In this document: positions 26,640 to 35,617 of the stretch, one piece after another
Layout: each line of letters opens with the position of its first letter
Position numbering within the stretch: position 1 is the first letter of the stretch
Source of the DNA: Pseudoalteromonas piscicida
GTDB lineage: Bacteria; Pseudomonadota; Gammaproteobacteria; Enterobacterales; Alteromonadaceae
DNA length: 62,006 bases
Assembly (NCBI RefSeq): GCF_002744175.1
Contig: NZ_NKHF01000105.1
Span: forward strand, 1 to 62,006
Reading direction: 5' to 3'
Notes under the pieces: model-generated
Database searches by the model: none
What the model was told of the DNA's origin: nothing
Seen by the model: only the letters and a program-made list of their open reading frames with translations
Program-made: the position numbers and the translations under genes

Positions 26640-29600
26640 ATGGGCACACATATTTTTAATACTGAACTGAACGATGAGCAAGCACCTTGTACGCTGGAAT
26701 TGCAACTTCAAGGATTAAACGGCAAAGATTGTACTGTGCCCCTTGGTTTTGCTGAAACTCAACGGGCGTCATCCCCCAAATCTGACGACCAAATTCCTTT
26801 CGTGGAGACGGTTGAACTACGTGTGTTTTCAGAAGCATCGCTTGATATTAATAAAGCAAAGGCACCTGAATACGTGCCTATGTTTAAAGATCAAAAAGCA
26901 TTTCAAGAAGACGAACCTGTTGGCTACTATTACTTTTTTGTCAATGGTTATTTGTGGCGCGAAATAGCCGCTATTGCAGAGGGCTTGCTTAGTGAAGTTG
27001 ACCTTCGCGAGCATCATGGTCAAAACTTCAGGCCTAACAATGGCATGCACATGCCAAGACTCACACTGCCAATTCGCGCAAAAGGTCTCTTCTCAGACTC
27101 AACTTCAGTTGAAACCATGACTTATCAAGTTGCCTTTTCACGCGTGCAATGGTCGTGGGATTACATCAGCGCATTGGGTGATATGAAGCCAGATGACAGT
27201 CGCTTTGATAAAAAGCCAATGACGTCGAAGTGCCCAGACGAAGGTAAAGCCTCGACCTATCGTAGCGAGCGGATGCAAACCATCGATTTTTCATCAGCCC
27301 CCAACTGGGACAATATTGAAAACCTAAAAGCCAACGAAAACGGTGAGCCCTGTATTTATTTACATGATGTTTTGGGGATAGCGCAAAAATACTATTTGGA
27401 TGGAGAAGCTGCATTACATAGCCTGAGAAACAGACAAACTGAGCTGTCTAAAAATGGCTTTCAAAAGTCAGCGTTAATTGCTCATAAGCTCCTTTTTGAT
27501 GAGTCACTCTATGAAATTGATTACACAAAAATGAGAAATCGACTCGCTACAAATTTATATGAACAAAATGACAACACTTCTAAGGTGCTTAGAAAGGCAG
27601 CCGCCTTAGTATCTGAGGATAAGTTAGAGCAATATCTTCTAGGTGAAAACCCACAAGAAGTTGTTAACGAATTGCAGTCAATAATTGATGCTAGAAATAA
27701 CTTGTATGATATCTACAATAGAAAAATAGAGGCTCAGAACACTACACTTTCTGATCTTTGTTCTAGTAATAATATTACGATCCCGCCCACCCAAAAATCT
27801 GTACTAATTGATTTTAGTACACTTGAACAATCAGCTTTTGATGATGGACTAGGACTCACATCCGAGCATTTTTTACTATTAACTATGCCCGATGATTCTA
27901 TACCTATATACATAGATTCAATGGTTAACAAAACAGAGTTGACACGAATTAGAAAAGATCTACAGCTTCAACAAAGTAAAGCACTAAAGTTTGTATGGCA
28001 ACATTTCGACAATGAGAGTAGCTTTTTTAATGTTCTATTTTGTGCTCACCCAGATGCTTACGGAGATATGCTCAAGAGTTCCATTTATGATGAAGAATTG
28101 ATTTCATCTGAGCTTGGGGAATTCACACCGGAAAAGTTTAAAAGTAATATCCAAGATAATCCGCACATCAACATGGAGGGATCCGCTTTTAATGTTGCTA
28201 AAGGAGGAGTTGATATTTCACTCAAAGGTGTACAAGAGTACGTCGCACTTCAGCAACAGTTAGCTGTACTGAAATTTGAGAAGATACCACCTAGTGAAAG
28301 ACTATTGCATATTGTTGGTGCAACGATAAAAGCGAGGTCTCCAAGTTGGTTTGGTGAACTAGAGGTTCATCCTTTAGGAGCGATGCCAAACGATAGAGTT
28401 GCAATTACCAAAGAGTTCGTTGATTTGCCTGTTTTGCAGAAACTTGTCACGGGCGAGGCAAAAAAACCTTTTCAGCGGATACTCAGACAGGCAAGTAACG
28501 GAAAACAAGCAAATATAGCAAAAAGAGATCTTAAGGTTGTTGCTGATACATTAAAGCTAAAAATTAAAGGGCCTGGAAACAAACCTCACAATGCTGAAAT
28601 GTTGAAAAAGACCAAAGAGGTTATTATAGCTTTAGCACTGAGGGTTTCAGATATTAAGGAGGTTCAAGACTCCGTGCTCAGGGGTAAAAGTGCGCTTACC
28701 ATGCCAAAAACGTCACTTTATAAAGGTGGATTTGCTTTCAATGTGGCACAAGAATTAGGCGGAGACTATTCCATTAATGGAATATCCTCTACAAAAGCAA
28801 ACTTAGGTGCTCAGCTTATAAATAAATCTGTTGCCCATATTGTTTTTATGTTGGTTTCTTACAGTACCTATCTTGCTTATTCAGACTATAAAAAAAACTT
28901 TGAAGGCAAAGGGGAGAGTTATGAGAACGAAAAAAATGTCGCGATAATTGGGGCTCAAATAGCAGCGTCCGTTTCTCTTTTTAATGCAATTAATCAGGTT
29001 AAAGAAGTTGAACATGCTATTAAAATTCGTAGATCAATATTATTGTTTACAAAGCTTAGGTTGTTTAGTGGAGTTGTCGGGTTTGTAGGAGCTGACATAT
29101 TATTAAAAGACGCCTTGAAGCTTATAGAGAGGAATGACACTGTAGCGGGTACGACAATGTTGATAGCTTCTGGCGTGACATTCTCTTCGGCGATGTATGG
29201 TATATTTGCTGCCAAATTAGGTCCGGTAGGTTGGGCTTTACTCGTCGGAAGTATAATAACTACAATAGTAGCTGAGTCATTAATCGAGTCAAAGTTAGAA
29301 ATTTGGGCTAAAAATGGTCCCTTCTCAAAGTCTGGTGAAAATCTACCTGCTTTTACAAACCCTGAGAAGTATCATAATTATGTCAACTCTATACTTTTTG
29401 AGCCGAAAGTCTCAATATCCAACTTAGGAGACAATGCTTATTTGGTTAAGGTGTTAACACCAAGGTTTGAGATTGGGGTGTCTGATTTGAGTCTAGTTGT
29501 TAATTATGAGTATCGACATAAAGTGACACTTAATAAGCATAAAGGAACATGGGTTTATGGAACTCAAGATTATACTCCTACTTTTTCTAAAGAAAATGAG

Positions 29601-29735
29601 CATGTTTCAGGTGACTTCTATTTCAAGATTCCAGATGATGTAACTAGCATTAGTATAAGTCCTAAGTTGATTTTAGATAATTATATGACTCTCCCTATAG
29701 ATTATGAAAGTTATGAGACCGGTGGAGGTTACTGA
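26640..29735 (+). CDS. Putative T6SS effector with C-terminal membrane-insertion region
   Basis: A 1031-residue protein with no enzyme motif I recognise. Residues 1-700 look soluble and partly helical. Residues about 729-885 hold four hydrophobic segments, the last containing AAKLGPVGWALLVGSIITTI followed by ESKLEIWAKNGPFS. That signature is like the C-terminal regions of other membrane-targeting T6SS toxins. A beta-rich tail covers about 915-1031. Its position, right after a DUF4150 tip and before a two-helix membrane protein, marks it as the module's cargo. From about 27.5 kb the DNA is AT-richer with more ATA and AGA codons, suggesting horizontal exchange of the toxin part. Pore formation is an inference. 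Confidence 0.65.
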   Translation: MGTHIFNTELNDEQAPCTLELQLQGLNGKDCTVPLGFAETQRASSPKSDDQIPFVETVELRVFSEASLDINKAKAPEYVPMFKDQKAFQEDEPVGYYYFFVNGYLWREIAAIAEGLLSEVDLREHHGQNFRPNNGMHMPRLTLPIRAKGLFSDSTSVETMTYQVAFSRVQWSWDYISALGDMKPDDSRFDKKPMTSKCPDEGKASTYRSERMQTIDFSSAPNWDNIENLKANENGEPCIYLHDVLGIAQKYYLDGEAALHSLRNRQTELSKNGFQKSALIAHKLLFDESLYEIDYTKMRNRLATNLYEQNDNTSKVLRKAAALVSEDKLEQYLLGENPQEVVNELQSIIDARNNLYDIYNRKIEAQNTTLSDLCSSNNITIPPTQKSVLIDFSTLEQSAFDDGLGLTSEHFLLLTMPDDSIPIYIDSMVNKTELTRIRKDLQLQQSKALKFVWQHFDNESSFFNVLFCAHPDAYGDMLKSSIYDEELISSELGEFTPEKFKSNIQDNPHINMEGSAFNVAKGGVDISLKGVQEYVALQQQLAVLKFEKIPPSERLLHIVGATIKARSPSWFGELEVHPLGAMPNDRVAITKEFVDLPVLQKLVTGEAKKPFQRILRQASNGKQANIAKRDLKVVADTLKLKIKGPGNKPHNAEMLKKTKEVIIALALRVSDIKEVQDSVLRGKSALTMPKTSLYKGGFAFNVAQELGGDYSINGISSTKANLGAQLINKSVAHIVFMLVSYSTYLAYSDYKKNFEGKGESYENEKNVAIIGAQIAASVSLFNAINQVKEVEHAIKIRRSILLFTKLRLFSGVVGFVGADILLKDALKLIERNDTVAGTTMLIASGVTFSSAMYGIFAAKLGPVGWALLVGSIITTIVAESLIESKLEIWAKNGPFSKSGENLPAFTNPEKYHNYVNSILFEPKVSISNLGDNAYLVKVLTPRFEIGVSDLSLVVNYEYRHKVTLNKHKGTWVYGTQDYTPTFSKENEHVSGDFYFKIPDDVTSISISPKLILDNYMTLPIDYESYETGGGY

Positions 29736-29737
29736 AA

Positions 29738-30709
29738 GTGAGACGTACACGATATAATGGTTTTTTTAAAGAGTGTAATATACTGTACCTTATGGGTCCG
29801 AAAGAAAAGGGAGTAGCCTTGCTTAATGATGAAACTGACGGAAAGATTTTTCAAACGATCCAGCGGGAAATGTGGCGATTTCACTTAGTGTTAGATGAAG
29901 GGGGGTTTAAACGGTTTTTGATGTTTTTACCTCTAGGTTTATGCGGTGGACTATGGTTTCTCTTGTTATTTAATATTGTGTTGTATTTTTTTTCGGAAGA
30001 TATCACTAATGAAGGGTTAATTGAACTTTTTTCTGGGCGATTTTTATTTAACTTAGTTATTTCGCTTTTTTTACTGAATATTTATCCATACTTTTTGAGA
30101 ATGTTGGGGCATAAATATGCCTACTTCGATAGAGTTAAACAAACCGTTAGTTTTAGTTTTGATGTTGGCTCAGACGAGCTGGATGAGTTTGGCAATCAGT
30201 GTTTTCCATGGCTGGATATAGAAGCGGAAATTTTTGAGCAAATTGGCGATATGGGAGTCCCACGTTTTTTTGTCCGTTTAGTGCACAAAGATCGTGATAA
30301 ATACCCAAAGGTAAACCTTTGTATGGATGTTGTGGGAATACAAAACTCAGCTATGTACTGTCATTTAAGGTGGGAGTTGATTATCCGACATATGGATAAT
30401 ACTAAACCACTACCAGATATTCCTATTTATGAGCTTACTAGAAGCAAAGATGAATTGACCAAGGAGTTTGATAAGCAAAACAATCGACCAGAGCTATTTT
30501 GGGCTGGGTTTAGTTTGGGAGAGCAGAGTCGATTAAAACGACTTTATGAAGAAGACGCAGCAGATTTTAACTTCACTCACGGCCCTGAACGTGAGGAAAT
30601 TGTAAAACCTTGGTTAAAGTGGAAACCAGATTTAACTCAAGAACAAGTCAATAAAAAGCAAAGCTTTATAAAAGTTTCTTTAATACAAATTCTAACGGGG
30701 TTGCCCTAA
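29738..30709 (+). CDS. Membrane protein, probable immunity partner of the effector
   Basis: A 323-residue protein with two strong hydrophobic stretches near residues 62-88 and 103-123. A long soluble part follows, with PWLDIEAEIFEQIGD at about residue 160-174. The layout resembles DUF6708 proteins that neighbour T6SS toxins; this family name is from memory. It starts with GTG 2 bases after the effector stop, with GGAGG 9 bases upstream, and shares the AT-rich composition. An inner-membrane location suits protection against a membrane-active toxin. An ATG at 29792 is an alternative start. Confidence 0.55.
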   Translation: MRRTRYNGFFKECNILYLMGPKEKGVALLNDETDGKIFQTIQREMWRFHLVLDEGGFKRFLMFLPLGLCGGLWFLLLFNIVLYFFSEDITNEGLIELFSGRFLFNLVISLFLLNIYPYFLRMLGHKYAYFDRVKQTVSFSFDVGSDELDEFGNQCFPWLDIEAEIFEQIGDMGVPRFFVRLVHKDRDKYPKVNLCMDVVGIQNSAMYCHLRWELIIRHMDNTKPLPDIPIYELTRSKDELTKEFDKQNNRPELFWAGFSLGEQSRLKRLYEEDAADFNFTHGPEREEIVKPWLKWKPDLTQEQVNKKQSFIKVSLIQILTGLP

Positions 30710-30744
30710 CAGTTGTTTATGCTTATAAAGCATTTTGCTGTTAG
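30706..30744 (+). terminator. Nested inverted repeat at end of the T6SS effector module
   Basis: An outer 7-bp stem (CTAACAG / CTGTTAG) encloses an inner 6-bp stem (ATGCTT-ATA-AAGCAT). It overlaps the stop codon of the immunity candidate. There is no clean U-run, so it may be a weak terminator or an mRNA 3' end structure. Confidence 0.4.
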
Positions 30745-30876
30745 CCATGGATGTTTGACTTAGTAACGTCATATTTATAGCACCTAACTGCCATAAAACC
30801 TTAGCTTTCTTGACTTTTTTCCCTCGTATAGTGACACCCGCCACGTAAAACGCAACGGTTTGATACTGATTCGCTG

Positions 30877-30921
30877 TGCTTCTAGCTTCGGCTTCTATTT
30901 CTAGAAGTGCAGCTAGAAGCA
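30877..30921. repeat. 45-base nested palindrome upstream of the nucleotidase gene
   Basis: A perfect 11-bp outer repeat (TGCTTCTAGCT / AGCTAGAAGCA) encloses an inner CTTCTA / TAGAAG pair. It lies about 70 bases before the lipoprotein start. It is REP-like in shape, but whether it is dispersed in the genome cannot be seen here. It could also be a 5' leader structure. Confidence 0.45.
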
Positions 30922-30992
30922 GTGTGAATTGGCATTACTGTATTAACCATAAGCATGCGCACGGGTATGCAAACAAAGTTAAGAAAGGACTT

Positions 30993-33032
30993 ATGAAAAC
31001 AAAACTACTTCCAATCGCACTGCTTTGCGGTGCAACAAGCATCATGACTGGCTGCTCAGATTCAGACAATGACTTTGAAATAAATGTGCCAAAAGGACCT
31101 GATATTCCAGAAGAGGGCACTTCGGTTTCTCTACGTTTACTGGAAACCACAGATCTCCATGCGAATGTATTAAATTACAACTACTTTTCAGACAAGCAAG
31201 ATGACAAAGTAGGGTTGGTCAAAACCGCAGCGTTAATTCACCAAGCGCGAAGCCAAGCCAAAAACACCATGTTGGTGGATAATGGAGACTTGATCCAAGG
31301 TAGTCCACTTGGTGATTATATGGCCAAGATAAAAAATCTAAAAGAAGGTGAAGTTCACCCGGTTTATAAGGCGATGAATACATTGTCTTACGATGTTGCG
31401 AATATCGGTAACCACGAGTTTAACTTTGGTCTCGCATTTTTAGACGAAGCAATTGATGATGCCAACTTTCCTTACATCAGTGCCAATGTATTTAAGGTAG
31501 ATGGCGATGAAGACGAGTCAAACGATGTGCCTTTGTTTAAACCTTATATCATCCAAGAAAAGCAGTTTTTTGATGAAAACGATAAGCTGCAAGTGATTAA
31601 CGTGGGTTTTATTGGTTTCGTACCACCACAAATAATGCAGTGGGACAAGGCTAACCTTGAAGGTAAGGTAATTGCCAAAGATATCATTAAAATGGCTAAA
31701 CACTACGTCCCTAAAATGAAAGCTGAGGGAGCGGATATTGTTGTTGCTATTCCACACTCTGGGCTAGATGTGAGTGCTGATAAGCCAATGGCAGAAAACG
31801 CTTCATATGCGTTATCTAAAGTAGATGATATCGATGCAATTATGTTTGGTCATGCACACGCTAACTTCCCAGGTGCAGGCTATGTTGAGTTAGAAGCGCA
31901 TGGTGTTGATAACGACAAAGGCACAATTAATGGTGTTGCGGCTGTTATGCCTGGGTTTTGGGGGAATCACTTAGGAGTAATTGACCTAGATATTCAGTTT
32001 AAATCGGGCAAGTGGGTAGTTGTTGACTCCCAGTCAACGCTCAAGCCAATTTATGAGACCGACGATAACCGCAATACGGTTTCTTTAGTAGAAAGTGATG
32101 CCGCTATTGAAGCTGCTGTTCATCGTGAACACGCTGAGACGCGCGCGTGGGTAAATGAGCCTTTTGCAAAAATCACCAACACAGTGAATAGTTATTTCGC
32201 TTTGGTTAATGACGATCCATCTATTCAAATTGTAACCGATGCACAAGCGTGGTACACCGCAAAAATTGTACAAGGCACAGAACTGGATGGTTTACCTATT
32301 CTTTCCGCCGGTGCGCCATTTAGAGCGGGTCGTGGCGGTCCTGACGACTTTACAGCCATTCCGGCAGGTGATATTGCTTATCGTAACGTCGCTGACATGT
32401 ATATTTACCCTAATGTACTAAAAGTATTAAAGCTTACGGGAAGTGAAGTGCGCGAATGGCTTGAGATGTCCGCAGGCCAGTTCAATCAGATCACTCCAAA
32501 CACCGAGGGCGTTCAGGCGCTTATCAACCCAGATTTCCCTTCCTATAATTACGATGTATTAGACGGCGTAAGCTATCAAATTGATGTTACTGAGCCTGCC
32601 CGCTACGCTGCAAATGGAGACAAGGTGTCTGATGGCAACCGGATTAAAGCACTTAAGTATCAGGGTGAGTTGGTAACAGATGATCAAGTTTTCTTGGTGG
32701 CAACGAATAACTATCGCGCATCAGGTGGTGGTAATTTCCCAAATATATCTGGTGAAAAAATTGTGGTCGATTCGCCAAATGAAAACCGTCAAGTAGTGGC
32801 TGACTATATCACCTATGTTAGTGACCAAAACGGTGCTGAGGGTTTAGATCCATCCGCAGATATGAACTGGTCATTTGCTCCTGTGGTTGGTGCAACTATT
32901 GAGTTCTTTAGCTCAACAAGCGCAGACGCAGAAGCATACAGTCAGCAGTTTAATCACATTCTTCCTACCGGTAAAACCGATGACAGAGGTTTTGCGCTGT
33001 ATCAATTAGATCTAACGCAGCCACTTAACTAA
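30993..33032 (+). CDS. 2',3'-cyclic-nucleotide phosphodiesterase/3'-nucleotidase (CpdB/UshA-like) lipoprotein
   Basis: A 679-residue surface or periplasmic nucleotidase. ATG 30993 gives a lipoprotein signal with lipobox MTGC near residue 20. The metallophosphatase part has ETTDLHANVLNY (near residue 51), DNGDLIQGS (96), IGNHEFNFG (133) and HSGLD. The C-terminal 5'-nucleotidase domain contains SAGAPFRAGRGGP and ATNNYRASGGGNFP, typical for CpdB. It releases nucleosides and phosphate from extracellular nucleotides. A terminator follows at once, so it is probably a single-gene unit next to another secreted protein. CpdB is the closest name; substrate choice is inferred. Confidence 0.87.
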   Translation: MKTKLLPIALLCGATSIMTGCSDSDNDFEINVPKGPDIPEEGTSVSLRLLETTDLHANVLNYNYFSDKQDDKVGLVKTAALIHQARSQAKNTMLVDNGDLIQGSPLGDYMAKIKNLKEGEVHPVYKAMNTLSYDVANIGNHEFNFGLAFLDEAIDDANFPYISANVFKVDGDEDESNDVPLFKPYIIQEKQFFDENDKLQVINVGFIGFVPPQIMQWDKANLEGKVIAKDIIKMAKHYVPKMKAEGADIVVAIPHSGLDVSADKPMAENASYALSKVDDIDAIMFGHAHANFPGAGYVELEAHGVDNDKGTINGVAAVMPGFWGNHLGVIDLDIQFKSGKWVVVDSQSTLKPIYETDDNRNTVSLVESDAAIEAAVHREHAETRAWVNEPFAKITNTVNSYFALVNDDPSIQIVTDAQAWYTAKIVQGTELDGLPILSAGAPFRAGRGGPDDFTAIPAGDIAYRNVADMYIYPNVLKVLKLTGSEVREWLEMSAGQFNQITPNTEGVQALINPDFPSYNYDVLDGVSYQIDVTEPARYAANGDKVSDGNRIKALKYQGELVTDDQVFLVATNNYRASGGGNFPNISGEKIVVDSPNENRQVVADYITYVSDQNGAEGLDPSADMNWSFAPVVGATIEFFSSTSADAEAYSQQFNHILPTGKTDDRGFALYQLDLTQPLN

Positions 33033-33040
33033 TACACAGA

Positions 33041-33063
33041 GCCGCCGTAAGGCGGCTTTTTTA
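33041..33063 (+). terminator. Rho-independent terminator
   Basis: GCCGCC-GTAA-GGCGGC stem-loop followed by a run of six T, 8 bases after the nucleotidase stop. Confidence 0.9.
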
Positions 33064-33100
33064 TGGCTTTTTTAAAACTATTAACAACGGGATTTGAGTA

Positions 33101-35272
33101 ATGAAACAAGTAAAGTTTACACTTGGTAGCCTAGTATTGGCCGCTACAATTTCAACCTCAGCGCTTGCGGCACAGCCCTATGACTGGAATAACCAAGCTC
33201 CAGTAAAAACGCCTAGTGCAAATAACAATGGTAAAACCGTTTTATTTGATGTGTCGCACGGTGGTGTTGAAGGGAATGCCGATTGGGTAATTGATGGTGC
33301 TTTTTCTGATTTCGCCGATGCGCTGGTAAGAGAAGGTTACACAGTAAAAGAGTATCGTGGAGTCGACTTAAATAGTGACGGTAAAATACGGTTTTTCGAT
33401 GACCGTACTTCGCAAGTTAATCAAAACGAAGCCATTATCAGCTACGATGCTATTAAGCATGCCGATGTATTTGTACTTGCAGAAACAAACCGTCCGTTTA
33501 CACAGTCTGAGCAAGCAGCGTTGTTACAGTTTGTGGCCGATGGTAAAGGACTCTTTTTTGTAGCAGATCACTATGATGCAGATCGGAACCTAAATACTTG
33601 GGATGCAACTGAAGTCTTTAATGGTTATAACCGCTCTGATCTAGCCAAGTATAACATTGGCGGTGAATACGGTGATTGGCGTAACCCTAAGTCTGCAGAT
33701 GCAGGTTGGCTTGCTGAAAACTTTGGTATTCGATTTCGCTTTAACGCGGTGGATTACAAGCAAGGGGTGAGTGGTATTGAGCCTGCGAGTAAAACAGAGG
33801 GTATTACCTTAGGTGTTACGCCAGTATTGATGGCGGCCGGCGCGACGCTTGCGATTGTTGATGAGCAAAAAGCCAAGGGGCTAGTTTATTTTTCACCATC
33901 AGACACTCCAGCAAAGTGGCGTCATGCTAAAGATGATGGACTTTATTTTGGTGGTCGAAACGAAGGTCCATATGTTGCTATTGCAAAAGCAGGTTTTGGT
34001 AAAGCGGCTTTTATTGGAGATTCATCACCAATTGAAGATGCGACGCCTAAATACAAACGCCAAGATAATGGTAATACCAAGAAGACGTATCCAGGCTGGA
34101 CAGATAGCGGTAATGCAGCAGTACTTGCAGTTAACCTAGTTAATTGGCTTGCAACTCCGGAATCTTATCAGTATTTTGATGGTAATAATGGTCATGTAAG
34201 TGGTGAAGTCACACCGATACCTATGGCCCAGCAAGAGCGATTTGATCCAAATAACGGCCAGCCTTGGGGGACGCCAGCATCGGGCTTTGATGCATGGAAT
34301 ACCGACACCTACAAAAACAATTCATTTAATGCACCCTATGGTTCGGGGCAAACCAATCCAGACCCAGATCCAGATCCTGAGCCAACACCAGGTGGCACGG
34401 TGTCTGTTAAGCAGGCACTGGCAGCTACCACAGGAACTCAGTTTACGGTGATTGGTAAAGTAACGGCTGAGGTTAATAGTATTTACGGACTATTGCTTAG
34501 CGATACCACAGACACATCTGTGACCATCAACGTGAAACTAGAATCATCACAGCGCAGTGATTTTAATCCACAGCTTAACCCTGAAATTTTAGGTCAAACT
34601 ATTTTGGTGACAGGTACTCGTGATAGCTATATGGGCGAGGCTGGGATCCGTTATGTTAGTGATATCCAAATTGCACCGATTGCACTGTCAGTTGAGCAAG
34701 CGCTTGCAACAGCGCAAGGTAATGAAATTGAGTTGATAGGGCGAGTAAAATCAGCGTTAAATGACATTTATGCCCTAGTGCTTGAAGACAGTACCGACTC
34801 AAGTTACACCATTAATATTAAGTTAGAAAGCCACCAGCGAGCAGCGTTTAGCCCTCAGCTCAATCCGTCTATTCTTGACTCTACATTAATTATCAAGGGT
34901 GTGCGCGCTTCTTATATGAGTGCACCGGGTGTTCGACAAGTTAGTGAAATTCACCTATTTGAACAAGCACCTGAACCATCTGATGATTTAAGTGTTTCGG
35001 ATGTATTGGCGTTAAATAATGGGTCGGCTGTGGTGTTGACCGGAAAAATTACCGCGCCGGTTAATCATATTTATGCGTTAGAGTTAAGTGATCCCAATGT
35101 AGAAGGCAATAAACTCTATATAAAACTTGAAGCTTCTCAGCGAGATGCTTTTAGCCCCAAGTTAAATCCAAGTTTAGTTGGCAAGTCATTGAGAGTTGAA
35201 GGGATAAAAAACGATTACATGAGTCACCCTGGTGTGCGCAATGTATCGTCTTTGACATTATTAAACCAATAG
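33101..35272 (+). CDS. Secreted protein: GATase-like N-terminal domain plus three tandem OB-like repeats
   Basis: A 723-residue exported protein with a Sec signal (cleavage near ALA-A, residue 23). Residues 25-350 form an alpha/beta domain that resembles the class I glutamine-amidotransferase/ThuA fold (KTVLFDVSHGG, then KGLFFVADHYDADRN). An acidic Pro-rich linker (DPDPDPEPTP) leads to three repeats of about 90 residues, starting near 442, 540 and 640. Each has a VxxALA start, an IYxLxLxD strand, KLExxQRxxFxPxLNP, and an end like DSYMGEAGIRYVSDI. The repeats look like the DUF6359/YhcR OB-fold domains of extracellular nucleases. No catalytic site is assigned. A role in binding DNA or polysaccharide outside the cell is inferred from the OB repeats and the neighbouring nucleotidase. 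Confidence 0.6.
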   Translation: MKQVKFTLGSLVLAATISTSALAAQPYDWNNQAPVKTPSANNNGKTVLFDVSHGGVEGNADWVIDGAFSDFADALVREGYTVKEYRGVDLNSDGKIRFFDDRTSQVNQNEAIISYDAIKHADVFVLAETNRPFTQSEQAALLQFVADGKGLFFVADHYDADRNLNTWDATEVFNGYNRSDLAKYNIGGEYGDWRNPKSADAGWLAENFGIRFRFNAVDYKQGVSGIEPASKTEGITLGVTPVLMAAGATLAIVDEQKAKGLVYFSPSDTPAKWRHAKDDGLYFGGRNEGPYVAIAKAGFGKAAFIGDSSPIEDATPKYKRQDNGNTKKTYPGWTDSGNAAVLAVNLVNWLATPESYQYFDGNNGHVSGEVTPIPMAQQERFDPNNGQPWGTPASGFDAWNTDTYKNNSFNAPYGSGQTNPDPDPDPEPTPGGTVSVKQALAATTGTQFTVIGKVTAEVNSIYGLLLSDTTDTSVTINVKLESSQRSDFNPQLNPEILGQTILVTGTRDSYMGEAGIRYVSDIQIAPIALSVEQALATAQGNEIELIGRVKSALNDIYALVLEDSTDSSYTINIKLESHQRAAFSPQLNPSILDSTLIIKGVRASYMSAPGVRQVSEIHLFEQAPEPSDDLSVSDVLALNNGSAVVLTGKITAPVNHIYALELSDPNVEGNKLYIKLEASQRDAFSPKLNPSLVGKSLRVEGIKNDYMSHPGVRNVSSLTLLNQ

Positions 35273-35617
35273 ATGAGCTTGCACAGTCATTTCTAATCAA
35301 GCTGAGGTTTGGAAAGGGAATGAGCTAACTCATTGTTTTTAAAATTACATTAAATAACCTCCCAAATAGACACAAGCTTGCTTGTGTCTATTTTATATGT
35401 CTATGATCCCCTTGATACTTTTTTGACCAACTGTTATCCCACAAACTACACTTTTTAAGCGCCTTACCGTGTTTAGATGGTAATGATTGCTATTTGTGTT
35501 AGGGTGTCGCCGTTTTTGCTGTTTAACTTGTCGTTAATGAAGCTAAATCGAAATCGGCATAACTTGTTTATCAATATATGCTGAAGGGAATATATTATTA
35601 ACTTTGGAACAAATTAG
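35273..35617. other. 345-bp intergenic region with a long perfect terminator hairpin
   Basis: It holds a 14-bp perfect inverted repeat at 35364-35393 (starting AAATAGACACAAGC, 2-base centre) followed by more T-rich sequence, which should end transcription of the secreted-protein gene in either direction. The rest is the upstream region of the RND pair. No promoter is clear enough to mark. Confidence 0.7.

Noticed and set aside
30720..30850. TTGACT and TATAGT words as a promoter for the nucleotidase gene
   Set aside because: The spacing is only 11 bases, far from 17.
35479..35496. Fur-box-like TAATGATTGCTATT before the first RND pair
   Set aside because: Too few matches to the 19-base consensus, and nothing in the operon suggests iron control.
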